Part shown: positions 1-10,400 of the stretch, piece after piece
Numbering within the stretch: position 1 is the stretch's first letter
How the letters are laid out: every line of letters begins with the position of its first letter
Source: Sclerotiophoma versabilis
Taxonomy: Eukaryota > Ascomycota > Dothideomycetes > Pleosporales > Didymellaceae
DNA length: 64,000 nucleotides
Reading direction: 5' to 3'
Assembly (NCBI GenBank): GCA_012274445.1
Contig: JAAROD010000033.1
Location: 1,426,001-1,490,000, forward strand
The notes under the pieces: model-generated
Told to the model about the DNA's origin: nothing
What the model saw: only the letters and a program-made list of their open reading frames with translations
Database searches by the model: none
Translations under genes and position numbers: made by a program

Positions 1-307
1 CAGCGCGCAATGCTCGCAGCTCTGCTAACTTTGCTGCGCGCGACATGATGTATTATGAGGTATATAGAATCGAGACAAGAAGAAAATAAACAAGGGGCTC
101 GTGCAAGAGGGTTGAGGGATGTTGTGGGTGCGTCGAGGGCTGGAGGGACAGCGCGTGCCGTGAAGCGGTTTAGGATCGCGCTAGTCTGTGGACGCGACGC
201 GTTTTCCACTTACGCCCAAAATACCCTAGCGTACTTTGCCATTCAGTTCTCCCATTTGTTCACGTCATGACCCTAGACGCTTGTATCACCACCGCAGGAT
301 ATGCAAT

Positions 308-947
308 ATGGCTTCAGTATCAAAAGTTCCTTTAGTATGGATAGATTGCGAGGTACGTATGAGAGTTTATATTGTATGAGATGTATTGACGCCTGCAGAT
401 GACTGGCCTGGACACCAGCAAAGATACCATTATGTCTCTTGCCGCATTCGTTACTGATGCAGACCTGAACATACTCGACGAAGAAGGCTATGAAGCTATC
501 ATCCACCACGATAAAGAGCAGCTTGACAAGATGGGCGAGTGGTGCACAAGACACCATGGCGATTCCGGACTGACGCAGGCTTGTCTTGATTCTACTACCC
601 CCGCAGAGGCGGCTGCTGAAGGCTTGTTGCAGTACATCAAGCGGTTTGCGCCTGATCGTCGCACTGCACTTATTGCTGGCAACTCTATCCATGCCGACAG
701 AGGGTTTCTTGTGCTACCACCATACAAGCCAATCATCGATCACCTCCATTACAGGATCTTCGACGTCAGCAGTATCAAGGAAGCTGCACGAAGATGGGCG
801 CCGAAAGAGACCTTGAAGAAGATACCCAGGAAGCAGATGCTCCATGAAGCTCGAGCGGATATCTTAGAAAGTATCGAAGAAGCTAAGTTTTATCGCGAAG
901 CCTTTTTCTTGAAGAAGGACTCGGATACGACAGAGCAGAAACGATAG
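308..947 (+). CDS. REX2: Oligoribonuclease (REX2 / Orn family), 2 exons
   Basis: This 3'-5' exoribonuclease degrades 2-5 nt RNA fragments and in fungi is usually mitochondrial. Exons are 308..352 and 399..947; the 46-nt intron has GTACGT at the donor, TATTGAC as branch and TGCAG at the acceptor. The predicted product is 197 aa, close to bacterial Orn (about 180). Visible DEDDh motifs are WIDCE+MTGLD (first D and E), GNSIHADRGF (second D) and, near the end, HEARADILES (general-base H and last D). HYRIFDVSSIKE is also typical of the family. The ATG at 308 was chosen because it gives PLVWIDCE in frame. The intron cuts exactly between WIDCE and MTG, so an unspliced reading would start at the internal Met and lose the catalytic D/E pair. 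No mitochondrial presequence is evident. A decayed copy of its 3' end lies downstream. Confidence 0.9.
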
Positions 948-1299
948 GTTCATCGGATGATCCGACATGCTGCCTGGCTACAGTAGGCAGCACGGGCAGG
1001 GCGCTTAAAGCCTGATGATCGATCCAGCCTCGGTATCTCGCCCTCCCTTACCCACGGCCGCGTCTCATAAATTGAATTCGATCAATTAGCGAGAGCAAAA
1101 ATAGCACCCCACGATGAATTACTGTGAAAAAAGTACGCCTGGTGACCCACAATTGACTCGCAAGGAAACAGCTAGTCTGCCCACCTTGGAGCTTTCTTCC
1201 TTCAGCCCTATTGCCAGCCACCAGCCGCTGCGTACTGTTCGCAACTTCGAATGGTCTGCTAGGCTTAGAACCTAAGTCGTTACGATTGGGTAATGAGGT
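948..1299. other. Intergenic, REX2 3' flank
   Basis: No gene is supported here. It separates REX2 from the degenerate REX2-like copy. The 5' part of that copy may start around 1230, but similarity there is too weak to claim. Confidence 0.5.
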
Positions 1300-1600
1300 T
1301 TGCCTAGTTCAAGACGCCAGGATGCTCCTACCGTACGTTCAACGGAGCATGGCGACTTCACGCTGCTGCGAGGGACATGTGTCTACAGATGTATGAATGG
1401 CGAGCTTATTAAGTATGCAGAGGGCAGATGGAGAAATTTGAAGCTACGATAGTAGGGATCTTGAAGACAATATCTAGAAAACAAATGTTTCACAAAGATA
1501 TAGCGGACATTATAGGAGCATCGAGGAAACTAAATTTTACCTCAAGGTGTTCTTCGCAAAGAAAGAGCCGGAAACACTGGATGGATCAAACGCAGTATTT
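1300..1600 (+). pseudogene. Degenerate tandem copy of the REX2 3' end
   Basis: The 3' half of REX2 recurs here in broken form. Around 1460-1500 the translation ILKTISRKQMFHKDIADI parallels LKKIPRKQMLHEARADIL of REX2. After a one-base loss near 1520 the frame changes and gives IEETKFYLKVFFAKKEPET, matching IEEAKFYREAFFLKKDSDT. Upstream, in a third frame, ELIKYAEGRW matches SSIKEAARRW. At least two frameshifts and a TAG (about 1450) separate these pieces, and the catalytic H of HEARAD is kept (HKDIAD). The N-terminal DE motif was not found. It is an old, diverged duplicate and not a functional exonuclease. The same spacing of conserved blocks on the same strand makes chance similarity unlikely. 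Confidence 0.7.
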
Positions 1601-2278
1601 GAAAGCTACAGCTCTAATCATCTTCTGATTTCTGAAATCTTAGAGAAAACATTTTGATGAAATCCACGTATATCTAAAGAATAACGGTTGATAGGCACCT
1701 AGTTAGAAAATGCAGCCTATCCAGCAGAGCAGTTGCAAAATAGCTGCCACAAAGGCGACGAATCACGTTAATGTTTGGAAGCTTCATCCACATGCAGCCA
1801 ATTCCAGACAGACTGGTAAGGCGATAGAGGTCTTATTACTTGTCAAACCACACTCGGTCTTGAACCCAGACATGAAGCTGGCAGGCCTGAAGTTCATGCT
1901 CAGGGTGCATGTCGCCAGGGTATCAAGCCGGGGAATGGCAACGATGTTGTGGTAGAGCTAGACGCAGAGACTTGCCAGACAAAATGGAGCCCACTACGTG
2001 CTCCTAGGAACTTCAAGGTAATAGCACTTGTGCTTTCGCCACGCAGCGGTCGAGTTGAGGAAACTAGGAACTATAAAGGACTCATTACAACTTGAAGTCC
2101 ACTGCATCGCGCTAGCAGCAAGCGCACACAAGCTGTCATCATATGCTGGCCTGAAAGATGACTGTAAAGTATCAGATGACTGCACTGAATCAGGGAGTTG
2201 TCGTCCAGCTCACAGTGACCGTCCGTGTTCGATTGTGAACGGCGTCGTTCGTGTGCATATCTGCCGGAGCTAACCATT

Positions 2279-2360
2279 CCGGGAATAACACACCGTCGGG
2301 CTGCGTGACGTCGGGGTTTCTGCGGCGGGCCGCTTTACGCCCAAGCGTGTGATTCCCGGT
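2279..2360. promoter_or_regulatory. Inverted repeat CCGGGAATaACACAC ... GTGTGATTCCCGG
   Basis: The left arm starts at 2279 (CCGGGAATAACACAC). The right arm is about 2347-2359 (GTGTGATTCCCGG), the reverse complement apart from one extra base. The arms flank about 50 bp that include a CRE-like site, about 200-280 bp before the MFS start codon. Such symmetry is typical of a dimeric regulator site. The factor is unknown. Confidence 0.4.
2306..2312. promoter_or_regulatory. CRE-like TGACGTC
   Basis: A TGACGTC heptamer matches the core of the bZIP (ATF/CREB-type) site TGACGTCA. It lies about 250 bp upstream of the MFS start and inside the inverted repeat. The role is inferred from position and consensus only. 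Confidence 0.35.
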
Positions 2361-2559
2361 ATCTTAGTGCAGATAAGAGATTTGGTCATTTTCTGCAGCC
2401 TCTGGCTGTTTATTCTTCCTCTACACCAGAACGGAATGCTTGCCTGCTGACATTCATCGACGCTGGGGGCGTCGACTTCATTAGAAGTTTCTCTACGATT
2501 TCGATTGCACTAAATCAGCCGGGCCGGTTTACAACCAGCCCATAGAGATTTTCTGCCCG

Positions 2560-4387
2560 ATGGCCGCCCCACAAACGGATTATGAAGAAGTCATCCCAGG
2601 CACGCGACGCCTCTATGATGAAAATGGCAACAATTTACCCGGAGATGCTTCGCTCCTGAAACATGGCGATATCGTCCTTGTGCCGCAGCCATCGGAGTCG
2701 CCGAATGATCCATTGCGATGGTCTAAACCAAGGAAGATACGGCACTCCATTCTGGTCCTGTACATAGTCGGTTTAACAGCTGCAACGTCCAATAATGCTG
2801 GATCCGGATCAGACGGTGTCAATGAGGAGTATGGAATCAGCTACGATGTTTTCAATACCGGTGCCGGCGTTTTGTTTATTGCCATCGGATACTGGACTCT
2901 ACTGAGTTCGCCATTGGTCCACTTGTATGGACGCCGTCTTGGATATCTTATCTCTATGCTGTTCAACATCGGTGGTCTCATCTGGTATGGCCGCATCACC
3001 AATGTTGCAGGTGTAGTTTGGAGTCAGCTGTTCGTCGGCGCAGCCGAGTCGGTTGGCGAAGCTACCGTTCAACTCTCGCTGCTTGACATATGGTTCGAGC
3101 ACCAGACTGGTAGTGTCTTGGGTATTTACACCTTCGCAACTGCCATTGGTACTTACTTAGGACCGCTGATTGGAGCGCACCTGGCCAGTGGACTTGGCTG
3201 GCGGTGGATCGGCTACGCGGGTGCCATCATCTGCGGCGTTAGCCTTCTCGTCCTTTTCTTCGGTCTTGAAGAGACGGAGTTCAACCGCGATCGCTATCTG
3301 ACCGGAAATAGAGACCGATATATGGTAGATGCTGCCCATCCGGTACCGGAGAAGACCGCGGAACATGCACCACTTGGGATCTTACCGGATGTTAAAGACT
3401 CTACCTCTATAGACCGCAATGTGGAGACTGCCAATGGACCCGAGAAGGTTGTGCAGCCCGCAGAGAAGCACGACAGCAACGAGGACTCATTTAACAACGC
3501 TGAAGACGGGTACCCTTCTGAAACTACTCGCAACGGAATGTCTTCGTCGTACGCCCGTCGCAAGACCTACTGGGACCGTATCAAAATCATCACACCTGCC
3601 CCTAACCTCCAGGGCACCGGCGCCAAGCAATACCTCAATCGCCTATGGCACACCCTGCGCGTCTTCACCTTCCCAGCTGTCTGGTACGCTGGTTTGCAGT
3701 GGGGTCTGCAAAACATCTGCCTCACATTCTATCTAACCGTGCAAGAGGACTGGTGGTACAACGAGCCTTGGAACTACACCCAGACTGAAGTCGGCAACAT
3801 GAATCTGCCCACCCTTATCGGTAGTTTGATTGGGTGTGCGTACGGCGGTTATGGCAGTGACAAGTTCATGCAGTGGATGATCAAGCGTAACAAAGGCGTC
3901 ATGGAGGCCGAGTTTCGTCTGCATCTCATGGCACTTTGCACGCTTGTATTCCCGACTGGCATGTGGCTGTTTGGTATTGGTTCTGCGCGTGGATGGGACT
4001 GGCCTGTGCCGTATGTGGGCTTGGGGTTTATTGGCTTTGGATATGGCTGCGCTGGCGACCTGAGTCTGTCCTATCTTGCTGACTCTTTCCCGTACGTTTC
4101 TTTACTCTTTGTGATATGAATTTTGCTAACACTTTGGTAGTGACATGGTTCTCGAGGGCATGGTGGGTGTCGCTGTTATCAACAACACTATAGCCATGTT
4201 GTTCACCTTCGTTGCGAGTTACTGGATTGACTCTGGGATGGAGAACTGCTTCATTGTCCTCGGTGTGCTCAGCTTCGTTATCATGGCGTCGAGTTGGCCT
4301 ATGATTGTTTATGGCAAGCGCACTCGTCGCTGGGCGAGAGACAGGTACCTGAAGTTCGTTGAGATCCGTGACGGATTTTCGAAGTAG
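2560..4387 (+). CDS. MFS transporter (fungal DHA1-like), 2 exons
   Basis: This is a predicted 592-aa proton-coupled transporter of the plasma membrane. Exons are 2560..4091 and 4141..4387; the intron is 49 nt (GTACGT...TTTGGTAG), and joining the exons restores ADSFP-DMVLEG in frame. A soluble N-terminus of about 65 residues carries the common fungal NDPLRWSKPRK motif. The first six helices follow, with GRRLGY (MFS A-like loop) and VGAAESVGEATVQ after it. A charged central loop (about 240-340) precedes the second six helices. The short last exon encodes the final two helices and the basic tail. The substrate cannot be told; family members move drugs, toxins or nutrients. It has no cluster partner next to it. 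Its 3' flank holds a 17-G run. Confidence 0.85.
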
Positions 4388-6108
4388 GTTCTCTTGCAAT
4401 GTCATAAAACGTCAGGACGAAAGCACGCAGCAACATTTACAACCATTGCTTGATGTCAAAGAAGATGGAAGGGGAGGTAGTGGATCCTGCGACCTTGAAG
4501 TGCTCTGCAAGAGAGTCGGATTTGGAGAAAGAAGGGGGGGGGGGGGGGGGCTGCAGTGGACGTGGCTATCGTACATAATGATGTGGAGTTGCATACAAGG
4601 AAGTGGAGTTGTATATACAATATACGCGGCTGCCACGCGTGTTGCTATTGATGCACGTAGCCCTGAAACTTTGTCAACTGAAGACCAAAACGCAGCCCAA
4701 CAGGTCTTATATGAAATCTCGTCTCGGAGTTTAAGTGCCAAGATGTATATCTGCCGTCGTCTATGCTGAAGCCATGATGCACAACTTTGAGATTGCATCC
4801 GGCAAAGGGGAGTGTTCACTTCTGTTTTGAGGATACCAGACTAGTGGTTTTGGCTCGGCAGATCGACACATTCCCCACTTCTCGCACGGGCTCTGCCACG
4901 TTCAGGACCGCGACACTCGCCTCGCACTCCTTTTGCGATTCAGGCGCTCCTCCAAGCCGCACGTTCTTCCATATTGCCATGTCAGCCGCCAATAACCCCT
5001 GTGCTCGAACGCCTGGTAAGGTGCACGCCGGCTGGGCAGCACTGCTTCCGCGGATATACATATCCTCACAGGTAAGAAGAAACCTCCAGACTCTGCAGAG
5101 ATGCGGTCGGAGTCGCAGGTCAAGTTCTACGAAGGTTGCACGGCATGACAATCAGGAATCTCGTATATTCGTTGTTCATTGGCTGTCCCATACAGCTTTT
5201 CTTGTCAACTCCACGGGGCTGCCGCTTCGCACGGGCGTTGAAGCTAACGCCGGCAGCTCCGAGTCTTACTTCGTATTGTCACAGCGTCAGCACTCCAGTG
5301 CCCACATGAAAAGACTAGCGATTTCGCGGCACGAAGCCCTCAAGGTGCCAAGCAAGTCACAGTTCTGCATACGACTGCGAGAGCGTTTCTGTAGCACTTG
5401 CAGTGCTTTGTTATGTTGTCCAACTAGAGGCTCGTATTGCAACTACTCCGCGTCGTATTCCGAGTGTCCTTCACCGTGCCAGCATCTGATCCAAAATCAT
5501 TGGTGCCTGCCAATGCTAGCGAAGGATGACTGCAGTCCTTGTTCATTATGAAAAGCGGTGGAGTCTCACAGCCAAGACATGAAAAGGTTCAACTACGTGC
5601 AGTCCGCGTGGCTAGATTTCAGCTGAACACCCGCTACTAATGCTACTTCCGGTTAGTATTCAGCCCAATGCTGCTCGTCGGATGTGGAAATTGTGAAAGT
5701 TTGACTAGGCAACTTCGCACGATGGTCTAAACGAGAACACTCGCTCGGGTAATGCTCCGTTTTAACTTGTTGAGACTGGTAAGGCCGTTCGTCGATACAA
5801 GGTGTTAGGAGATGACGGTGCTGTTCAGTGAAAAGCCTTCGGCACCCCATCACATAGAGGGAAGCATACCTGCTGGCAATCAAATCTCTTGATCAGTCGT
5901 TCACTACTACAAGTCGCCGCTCGTTTCCAAATAATTCTACACTTTCGATCACTGATCTCGTCTGATCATTGATCAAGATTGACAACACCTTTGCTATAGT
6001 CAGCCTTCATTCGCTACTATCTCTACCAAGGTGCACATATTTTAAAGGTCAATCCAACTATATATCTACCATCTTGGCCTTTGACCGAAAGGTGCCAATC
6101 AAATCAAG
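4388..6108. other. Intergenic, no supported gene
   Basis: About 1.7 kb without a gene I can support. A 254-codon frame (4787..5551) exists, but it is Ser/Arg/Cys-rich, has no domain, and an overlapping antisense frame is similarly open, so it is likely chance. The only notable structure is the poly-G run at 4534..4550. The last 100 bases are the leader of the small membrane-protein gene. Confidence 0.5.
4534..4550 (+). repeat. Poly-G run (17 G)
   Basis: Seventeen consecutive G residues follow GAAGAAA-type sequence and end at CTGCAG. The run lies about 150 bp after the MFS stop, probably in or just past its 3' UTR. Run length is prone to sequencing error. Confidence 0.8.
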
Positions 6109-6474
6109 ATGGTCAAACTCGAAATGGGTATATGGGCTGGCATCGCAGCAGGCGGTGTCATGGTCATGCTTATCCTCTTACCGATCTTGGGCTGCATATT
6201 CTCGCGGAACAAGAAAGCAAAGGTCGCTGGATTGGAGGAGTCGGCAGCAGAGAAGGGAGAGGTCGTTTATTCAGCGCCAGTACAAGCACCAGCGCCAGCG
6301 AGACCAGCAAATGCGATGCTTCAGAAGCCCGGTGCGCAAATCAGCCAGCACGAGGTCGGAGTGCGCGCACAACCACCGAAACAGAGCATATCACCAAGCT
6401 ATCAGAGCCAGGCATCGTCATTGTCGCCACAGTCACCACTTAGGAACTCGACACCAAGTCCGCCTCATATGTGA
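6109..6474 (+). CDS. Small single-pass membrane protein with Pro/Gln/Ser tail
   Basis: A 121-aa single-exon frame starts at ATG in AATCAAGATGG context. Residues 7-31 form one strong hydrophobic helix (GIWAGIAAGGVMVMLILLPI). A short basic stretch with RNKKAK follows, then a low-complexity tail rich in Ala, Pro, Gln and Ser with repeated APAP and SPQSP patterns. The topology resembles many small fungal membrane-anchored proteins, but no family is recognised. The clean helix plus disordered tail argues that it is real. The alternative frame beginning at 6081 across the same DNA has no such pattern. Confidence 0.5.
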   Translation: MVKLEMGIWAGIAAGGVMVMLILLPILGCIFSRNKKAKVAGLEESAAEKGEVVYSAPVQAPAPARPANAMLQKPGAQISQHEVGVRAQPPKQSISPSYQSQASSLSPQSPLRNSTPSPPHM

Positions 6475-7229
6475 TCGATGTGGGTGGAACCATCGCGTTG
6501 AGAGCGTTCAGGTAGAGCGAGGGACTTTTGAAAGACAGCCAGGTCGTGAATCAACTTGACTTGCCTATACTGGAGGAAGATGGAAAGAAGGGCACTCATG
6601 AGCTTCTACACGGCTTTGTGTGGTAATGAAGCTTCATTGTACCACTAGGACAGCCACTACTACTTACGACACCGGCGTTACCTTGCGAAAATCTGACTCT
6701 GCTACAACACTCAACAAGAACCTATCCAATCGGTAGGAACCATTTACAATGTTTCGCATAACATGTTCGTCCGTGTCTCTGTGCAGTCATTTTTCTCACT
6801 ACTCGGCCTAACTATAAGTCTTATTATGCTTTGCACATCCCGAACACCTGAATCCTATACCAGCGGCACGCTCGCCTCGCAACAATTGCAGCAGTCATGA
6901 TTGACTTCGTCATAAGTACTAACCTTGCCAATCGATCTAGGCCTTTATCATCACCCCACCACACAGACACCCACGCTGCGTGAGTATCTAGACATCGCCT
7001 GCCATAATCAGTGCGGTTCCCGACAACATGGTAGACGATAGGGTGCTTTGCTGCAAGTCAAGGCTACAATCTTACAATGACATAAGAATTGGGGCACAAG
7101 ATGAAGGTATTAAAACTCAATAAGCACCGCGATACAATTTATCGATGGGCAGAAACGTGATTCCACACTAGAACCTTCAGCTCACGAACATTCTCAAACC
7201 TAACGAAGCTTGACCAACGCATCTTCACA
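6475..7229. other. Intergenic; missing 5' half of the aldolase is not here
   Basis: I looked for upstream exons of the aldolase (the N-terminal half of the TIM barrel) on both strands and saw none. No other gene is supported in these 755 bases. Confidence 0.5.
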
Positions 7230-7704
7230 ATGGCAAACAGTAACAACCTTGTGTGTATCATCCCGCAGATTGAGTCAGTCAAGGGTGTTGAGAACGTTAA
7301 TGAGATTGCGGCTGTGCCTGGTGTGCACGCGCTGATGTTTGGACCGGGTGATGACACAATTTATGCCGATTTAGACCTCTCGAGCGCGTTGAGTGGCGTG
7401 CCACATCCCGAGTTGGCGAAGTCGATGGGCAAATTTGGCGCGGCGGCGCATAGAAATGGACTGCCGATCTTTGGGTAAGTCAGCCTAGTTAATGATGCTG
7501 GCAGGTTGGCTAATCGTTGATAGTGGTGCGTTGAGCGTCGATATGGTCCCAATGTTGATACAGCAGGGCTTCCGAGCGATTGCTGTGCAGTGTGACGTCT
7601 GGGGATTGTCAAAGTTGATTTATGGCTATCTGACGCAGGCTAGGGCTGTTGCTAGGCAAGTTGCTGCTGAGGAAAACGGAAAAACAAATGGTGCTGAAGT
7701 GTAA
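7230..7704 (+). pseudogene. 5'-truncated HpcH/HpaI aldolase family gene
   Basis: Exons 7230..7474 and 7524..7704 (49-nt intron, GTAAGT...TGATAG) encode 141 aa. The sequence matches the C-terminal half of the HpcH/HpaI aldolase/citrate-lyase TIM barrel: IPQIESVKGVENVNEIA, PGVHALMFGPGD (metal-binding region), then GLPIFGG, MVPMLIQQGFRAIAV and DVWGLSKLIYG. Family enzymes split 2-keto-4-hydroxy acids by retro-aldol cleavage and are about 250-330 aa. The N-terminal strands with the catalytic base and the substrate Arg are absent, and no exon for them is seen upstream. The splice sites and the 3' frame are intact, so truncation is the main lesion. It could be expressed from the internal ATG, but a half barrel should not be active. 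Confidence 0.65.
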
Positions 7705-7828
7705 AGTACGAGAAATTATTGCAGCAACTTCAACACAGTTCTTGAGACACCATTAGGACTTTCGTGTTGAAAGACTCATGTCAGAAAGTCTGGTCTTTTT
7801 TCTGATGATATTTGGCTCATGCGTCATC

Positions 7829-9985
7829 TCAGAAGAAATCGAATGCCTCTCTGGACCATGTCCATGTGCCCTGTACACCAGGCAACGAGTCCAACACGTA
7901 TGACCGGATACTCTCCGACGTAGCATCATCCTCAATATTGAGAAACTTTGTAGAACCTGGCATATTCCAGGTCCATAGACCTAGGCGACGAAAGCACCTC
8001 TGTCTCCTCATATAGTAAAGCAGATCCCTCTGCTCACCTTCTGGCAGAGCTTGGTAATGTGCATTTTCGTCCTGCTGGGAGGCAGAATGGTCCACGTAGT
8101 GAGGCACGCGGACTGGTAACGTCAATGTGTGTTCCACAGTCAGAGGCTCCAGCAGCAGACAGTATATTCGGTAGCTTGTCAAACTAGAGTGAGAATAAGT
8201 CAAGATCGAGGTGGTGTTCTCCGTTCCCAGAAACAATGCGGTAACGTTGGTGAGATCCTGGTCGTTCCGACTGTCGAACTGGAAGCTACCATATTTGGCG
8301 TGGACGGAAGCGATTTGATTGAAAGGACCTTCCAAAATGTTTCCAGTAACGTGTAAGTTAGGTTCAAAATGAGTATAATCAAGTCGAGACCCTTCGTACA
8401 AGAATAGACCAATATCGAGAGGGTAGCTATCTTTGGGCAGTATCCGGACTTGAAGGTTAGATCGGCTCGAAATAAATCTTCGAGGTTTCATATATTCTCC
8501 AACCGCTTCGCTGCCTTCATACTGTGTCTTAACAGAAGCCCAAGACCACGATGGGAAAGCTAGAGGAAACGTCAGTGGCTCCGAAGGGTAGCCCCGATGC
8601 ATGACCGTCCAGGTTAGAGCTTGAATGAATTCAGCCAGATGATTTTTGGGGTTGGAGAAGTGATTTCGAATGATAGGAATCCCATAGAAATGGACGAGAG
8701 TGGCCGATCCTTTGACCATGACAGAGGCGTTACATATGCCCGAAAATGCATGAATGATGTCTGCGTTTACTGACAAATGCCTTTGAAAGTATTCAGTTAC
8801 GCGAGCTTGGCAGTCCATAATGGCACTTTCTTCAAAAACAGGGAAGACTCGAAACCGCGCGTACAAAGGCGAATGAGACGCAGTAGCAGCTGTGTTGAAA
8901 CCTTCGAGGTACACAGCATCTCCACACTGAAAGTACATTTGGGAGTCAGTAAAAACTAGACGTCGACGTGAGAGTAGCATTTCCTGGTAGGTCCATCCAC
9001 GACTGTTCCATGTTGACGTGTTGATCTGCTCACGGATGTTTTCTGTAGACACAAAAGTATGTGTCCCGAACGAGAGATACAGTTGATGACGTCTTGGTGT
9101 ATTGTGAACCCCAGGGAGACCGTAATGAGGGTCGAGGCCAGCTGAAGCTACGATTGTAACTTCGGCGCCCTGATAGATCTGGCCCATATCGCGAATGATG
9201 ATATGCTTCTCGTCCAGGTTACTTTGATCAATACAGTATCGATCAACCCAGAGATACTGTATCCCCATCTCAAGAGTTACTAGCATTGCATCCGTGATAG
9301 TTCGCGGTATGTTCTTAAGAGTTTCGGTCAAACCTTTCTGCTGACTTGTAGATTGCGTGCCCCAGACGTAGCTCAGACAGGCATACGGCTCCTGTTCGCC
9401 GATGACGCATAGTCGTTTCTCTCTGCAATCGATGACCCGCAGCGAATCACTCCTTGTATGTGGGTGCGAACAGCTATCATGAGAAGATTGACACGTATTC
9501 AGCCATTGCCTAACCAAGTCAAAGTCCGACGAAGCTGCCTTCAGTGTCCGGGTGAGAGTGACTGGAGGCTTGGCGGGTGATTCAGTTTGGATAAATGCTG
9601 TTGCTGGATAGAAGTCGAAATCGAAGTCAAGGACGCGATTGAATTCCATAAATCGCACACGGAAGTAAATACCACTCCATTCGCCAACCTGAATCTGGCG
9701 AAAGTCGAGGGTGAAGGAGTCATGATTAGATACTCGTGCACGAACAGTCTTGAGCGCGGTAAATATATAGCCATACTGTGTACACAGCTCACAACTCTTC
9801 TTTAGAGATGCCTTCTCGATGAAGGCAATTGTACCTCTTCCTTTTTTGGTCCGTCTCTTTACATAAGATGCCAGGTCCAGTTCGCGACACCGATCACAGA
9901 GTCCAACAAAGGGTTTGAGGATATTGTTTTGTACAACGGCTGGTTTCAATGGCTGTCGCTCTACGACTGGTATCGTATCTCCCAT
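7829..9985 (-). CDS. HET-domain protein (heterokaryon incompatibility)
   Basis: This 718-aa single-exon frame begins at a true ATG (9985). HET proteins act in fungal non-self recognition and trigger cell death when incompatible alleles meet; the HET domain is TIR-like. N-terminal cysteines (LCDRCRELD, SCELC) are common before the domain. HET blocks in order are YACLSYVWG (about residue 200), LWVDRYCIDQ (about 245; the family usually has WIDALCINQ), AEVTIVAS, then STWNSRGWTYQEMLLSRR (about 335). The tail includes the usual FPSWSWASV. No STAND, WD40 or prion motif follows, so any partner is elsewhere. A relic of a second HET tail lies just upstream on the same strand. Confidence 0.9.
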   Translation of the reverse strand: MGDTIPVVERQPLKPAVVQNNILKPFVGLCDRCRELDLASYVKRRTKKGRGTIAFIEKASLKKSCELCTQYGYIFTALKTVRARVSNHDSFTLDFRQIQVGEWSGIYFRVRFMEFNRVLDFDFDFYPATAFIQTESPAKPPVTLTRTLKAASSDFDLVRQWLNTCQSSHDSCSHPHTRSDSLRVIDCREKRLCVIGEQEPYACLSYVWGTQSTSQQKGLTETLKNIPRTITDAMLVTLEMGIQYLWVDRYCIDQSNLDEKHIIIRDMGQIYQGAEVTIVASAGLDPHYGLPGVHNTPRRHQLYLSFGTHTFVSTENIREQINTSTWNSRGWTYQEMLLSRRRLVFTDSQMYFQCGDAVYLEGFNTAATASHSPLYARFRVFPVFEESAIMDCQARVTEYFQRHLSVNADIIHAFSGICNASVMVKGSATLVHFYGIPIIRNHFSNPKNHLAEFIQALTWTVMHRGYPSEPLTFPLAFPSWSWASVKTQYEGSEAVGEYMKPRRFISSRSNLQVRILPKDSYPLDIGLFLYEGSRLDYTHFEPNLHVTGNILEGPFNQIASVHAKYGSFQFDSRNDQDLTNVTALFLGTENTTSILTYSHSSLTSYRIYCLLLEPLTVEHTLTLPVRVPHYVDHSASQQDENAHYQALPEGEQRDLLYYMRRQRCFRRLGLWTWNMPGSTKFLNIEDDATSESIRSYVLDSLPGVQGTWTWSREAFDFF

Positions 9986-10149
9986 TCTTGGTGAAACTCG
10001 AGGCGTCGAGACGGATACGTCTCATGGGGATGTGTATGCTGCAGTGGGGTCAAGCCTAGAACTCCAGATTGCAGGTAGTCAGCTCGACCCCGCCATGTTA
10101 GGCAACAAGGCTGTTCTTCCTTTCTTCTGCTATCATATCCTGTGAGTCA

Positions 10150-10400
10150 ATCTCCCATCCCAAGCCAGCAAGGAAAGAGTCCCTGTCGCCATGTTGGGGT
10201 TCTGTATTTGTGATCCTTGCGGGAAAAAAGGATGAGTATGCAGTAAAAATGGGCTAACGAGTACGGAAAAGACTGCGAAGCGTAGAATGCACCGAAGATG
10301 CCAGCAAATGCATGCATTACGTCGTTTGTGTAGGCCAGATGTCTTTGGTAGTACTTTTTCATGTGGCTTCCTAGGTCAAAGATACTGTTGTGAGCGCCTT
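10150..10400 (-). pseudogene. HET-protein C-terminal relic
   Basis: On the minus strand YYQRHLAYTNDVMHAFAGIF parallels YFQRHLSVNADIIHAFSGIC of the neighbouring HET protein. AHFYCILI parallels its VHFYGIPI. About 30 codons later the frame breaks: another frame gives DSFLAGLGWEID, which resembles the FLAGLCWEH block of HET tails. The HET core itself (SYVWG, WIDALCINQ) was not found nearby. This is therefore a frameshifted fragment, probably an old tandem duplicate of the adjacent gene. Confidence 0.6.

Larger units (their letters stand above)
1601..2559. other. Intergenic and MFS promoter region
   Basis: Only short overlapping reading frames occur between 1630 and 2275, with no recognisable domain, start context or splice pattern. 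The last 300 bases form the upstream region of the MFS gene and contain a TGACGTC site and an inverted repeat, listed separately. Confidence 0.5.

Noticed and set aside
4787..5551. 254-codon plus-strand ORF
   Set aside because: Composition is Ser/Arg/Cys-rich without domain, the antisense strand is similarly open, and there is no supporting splice or neighbour pattern.
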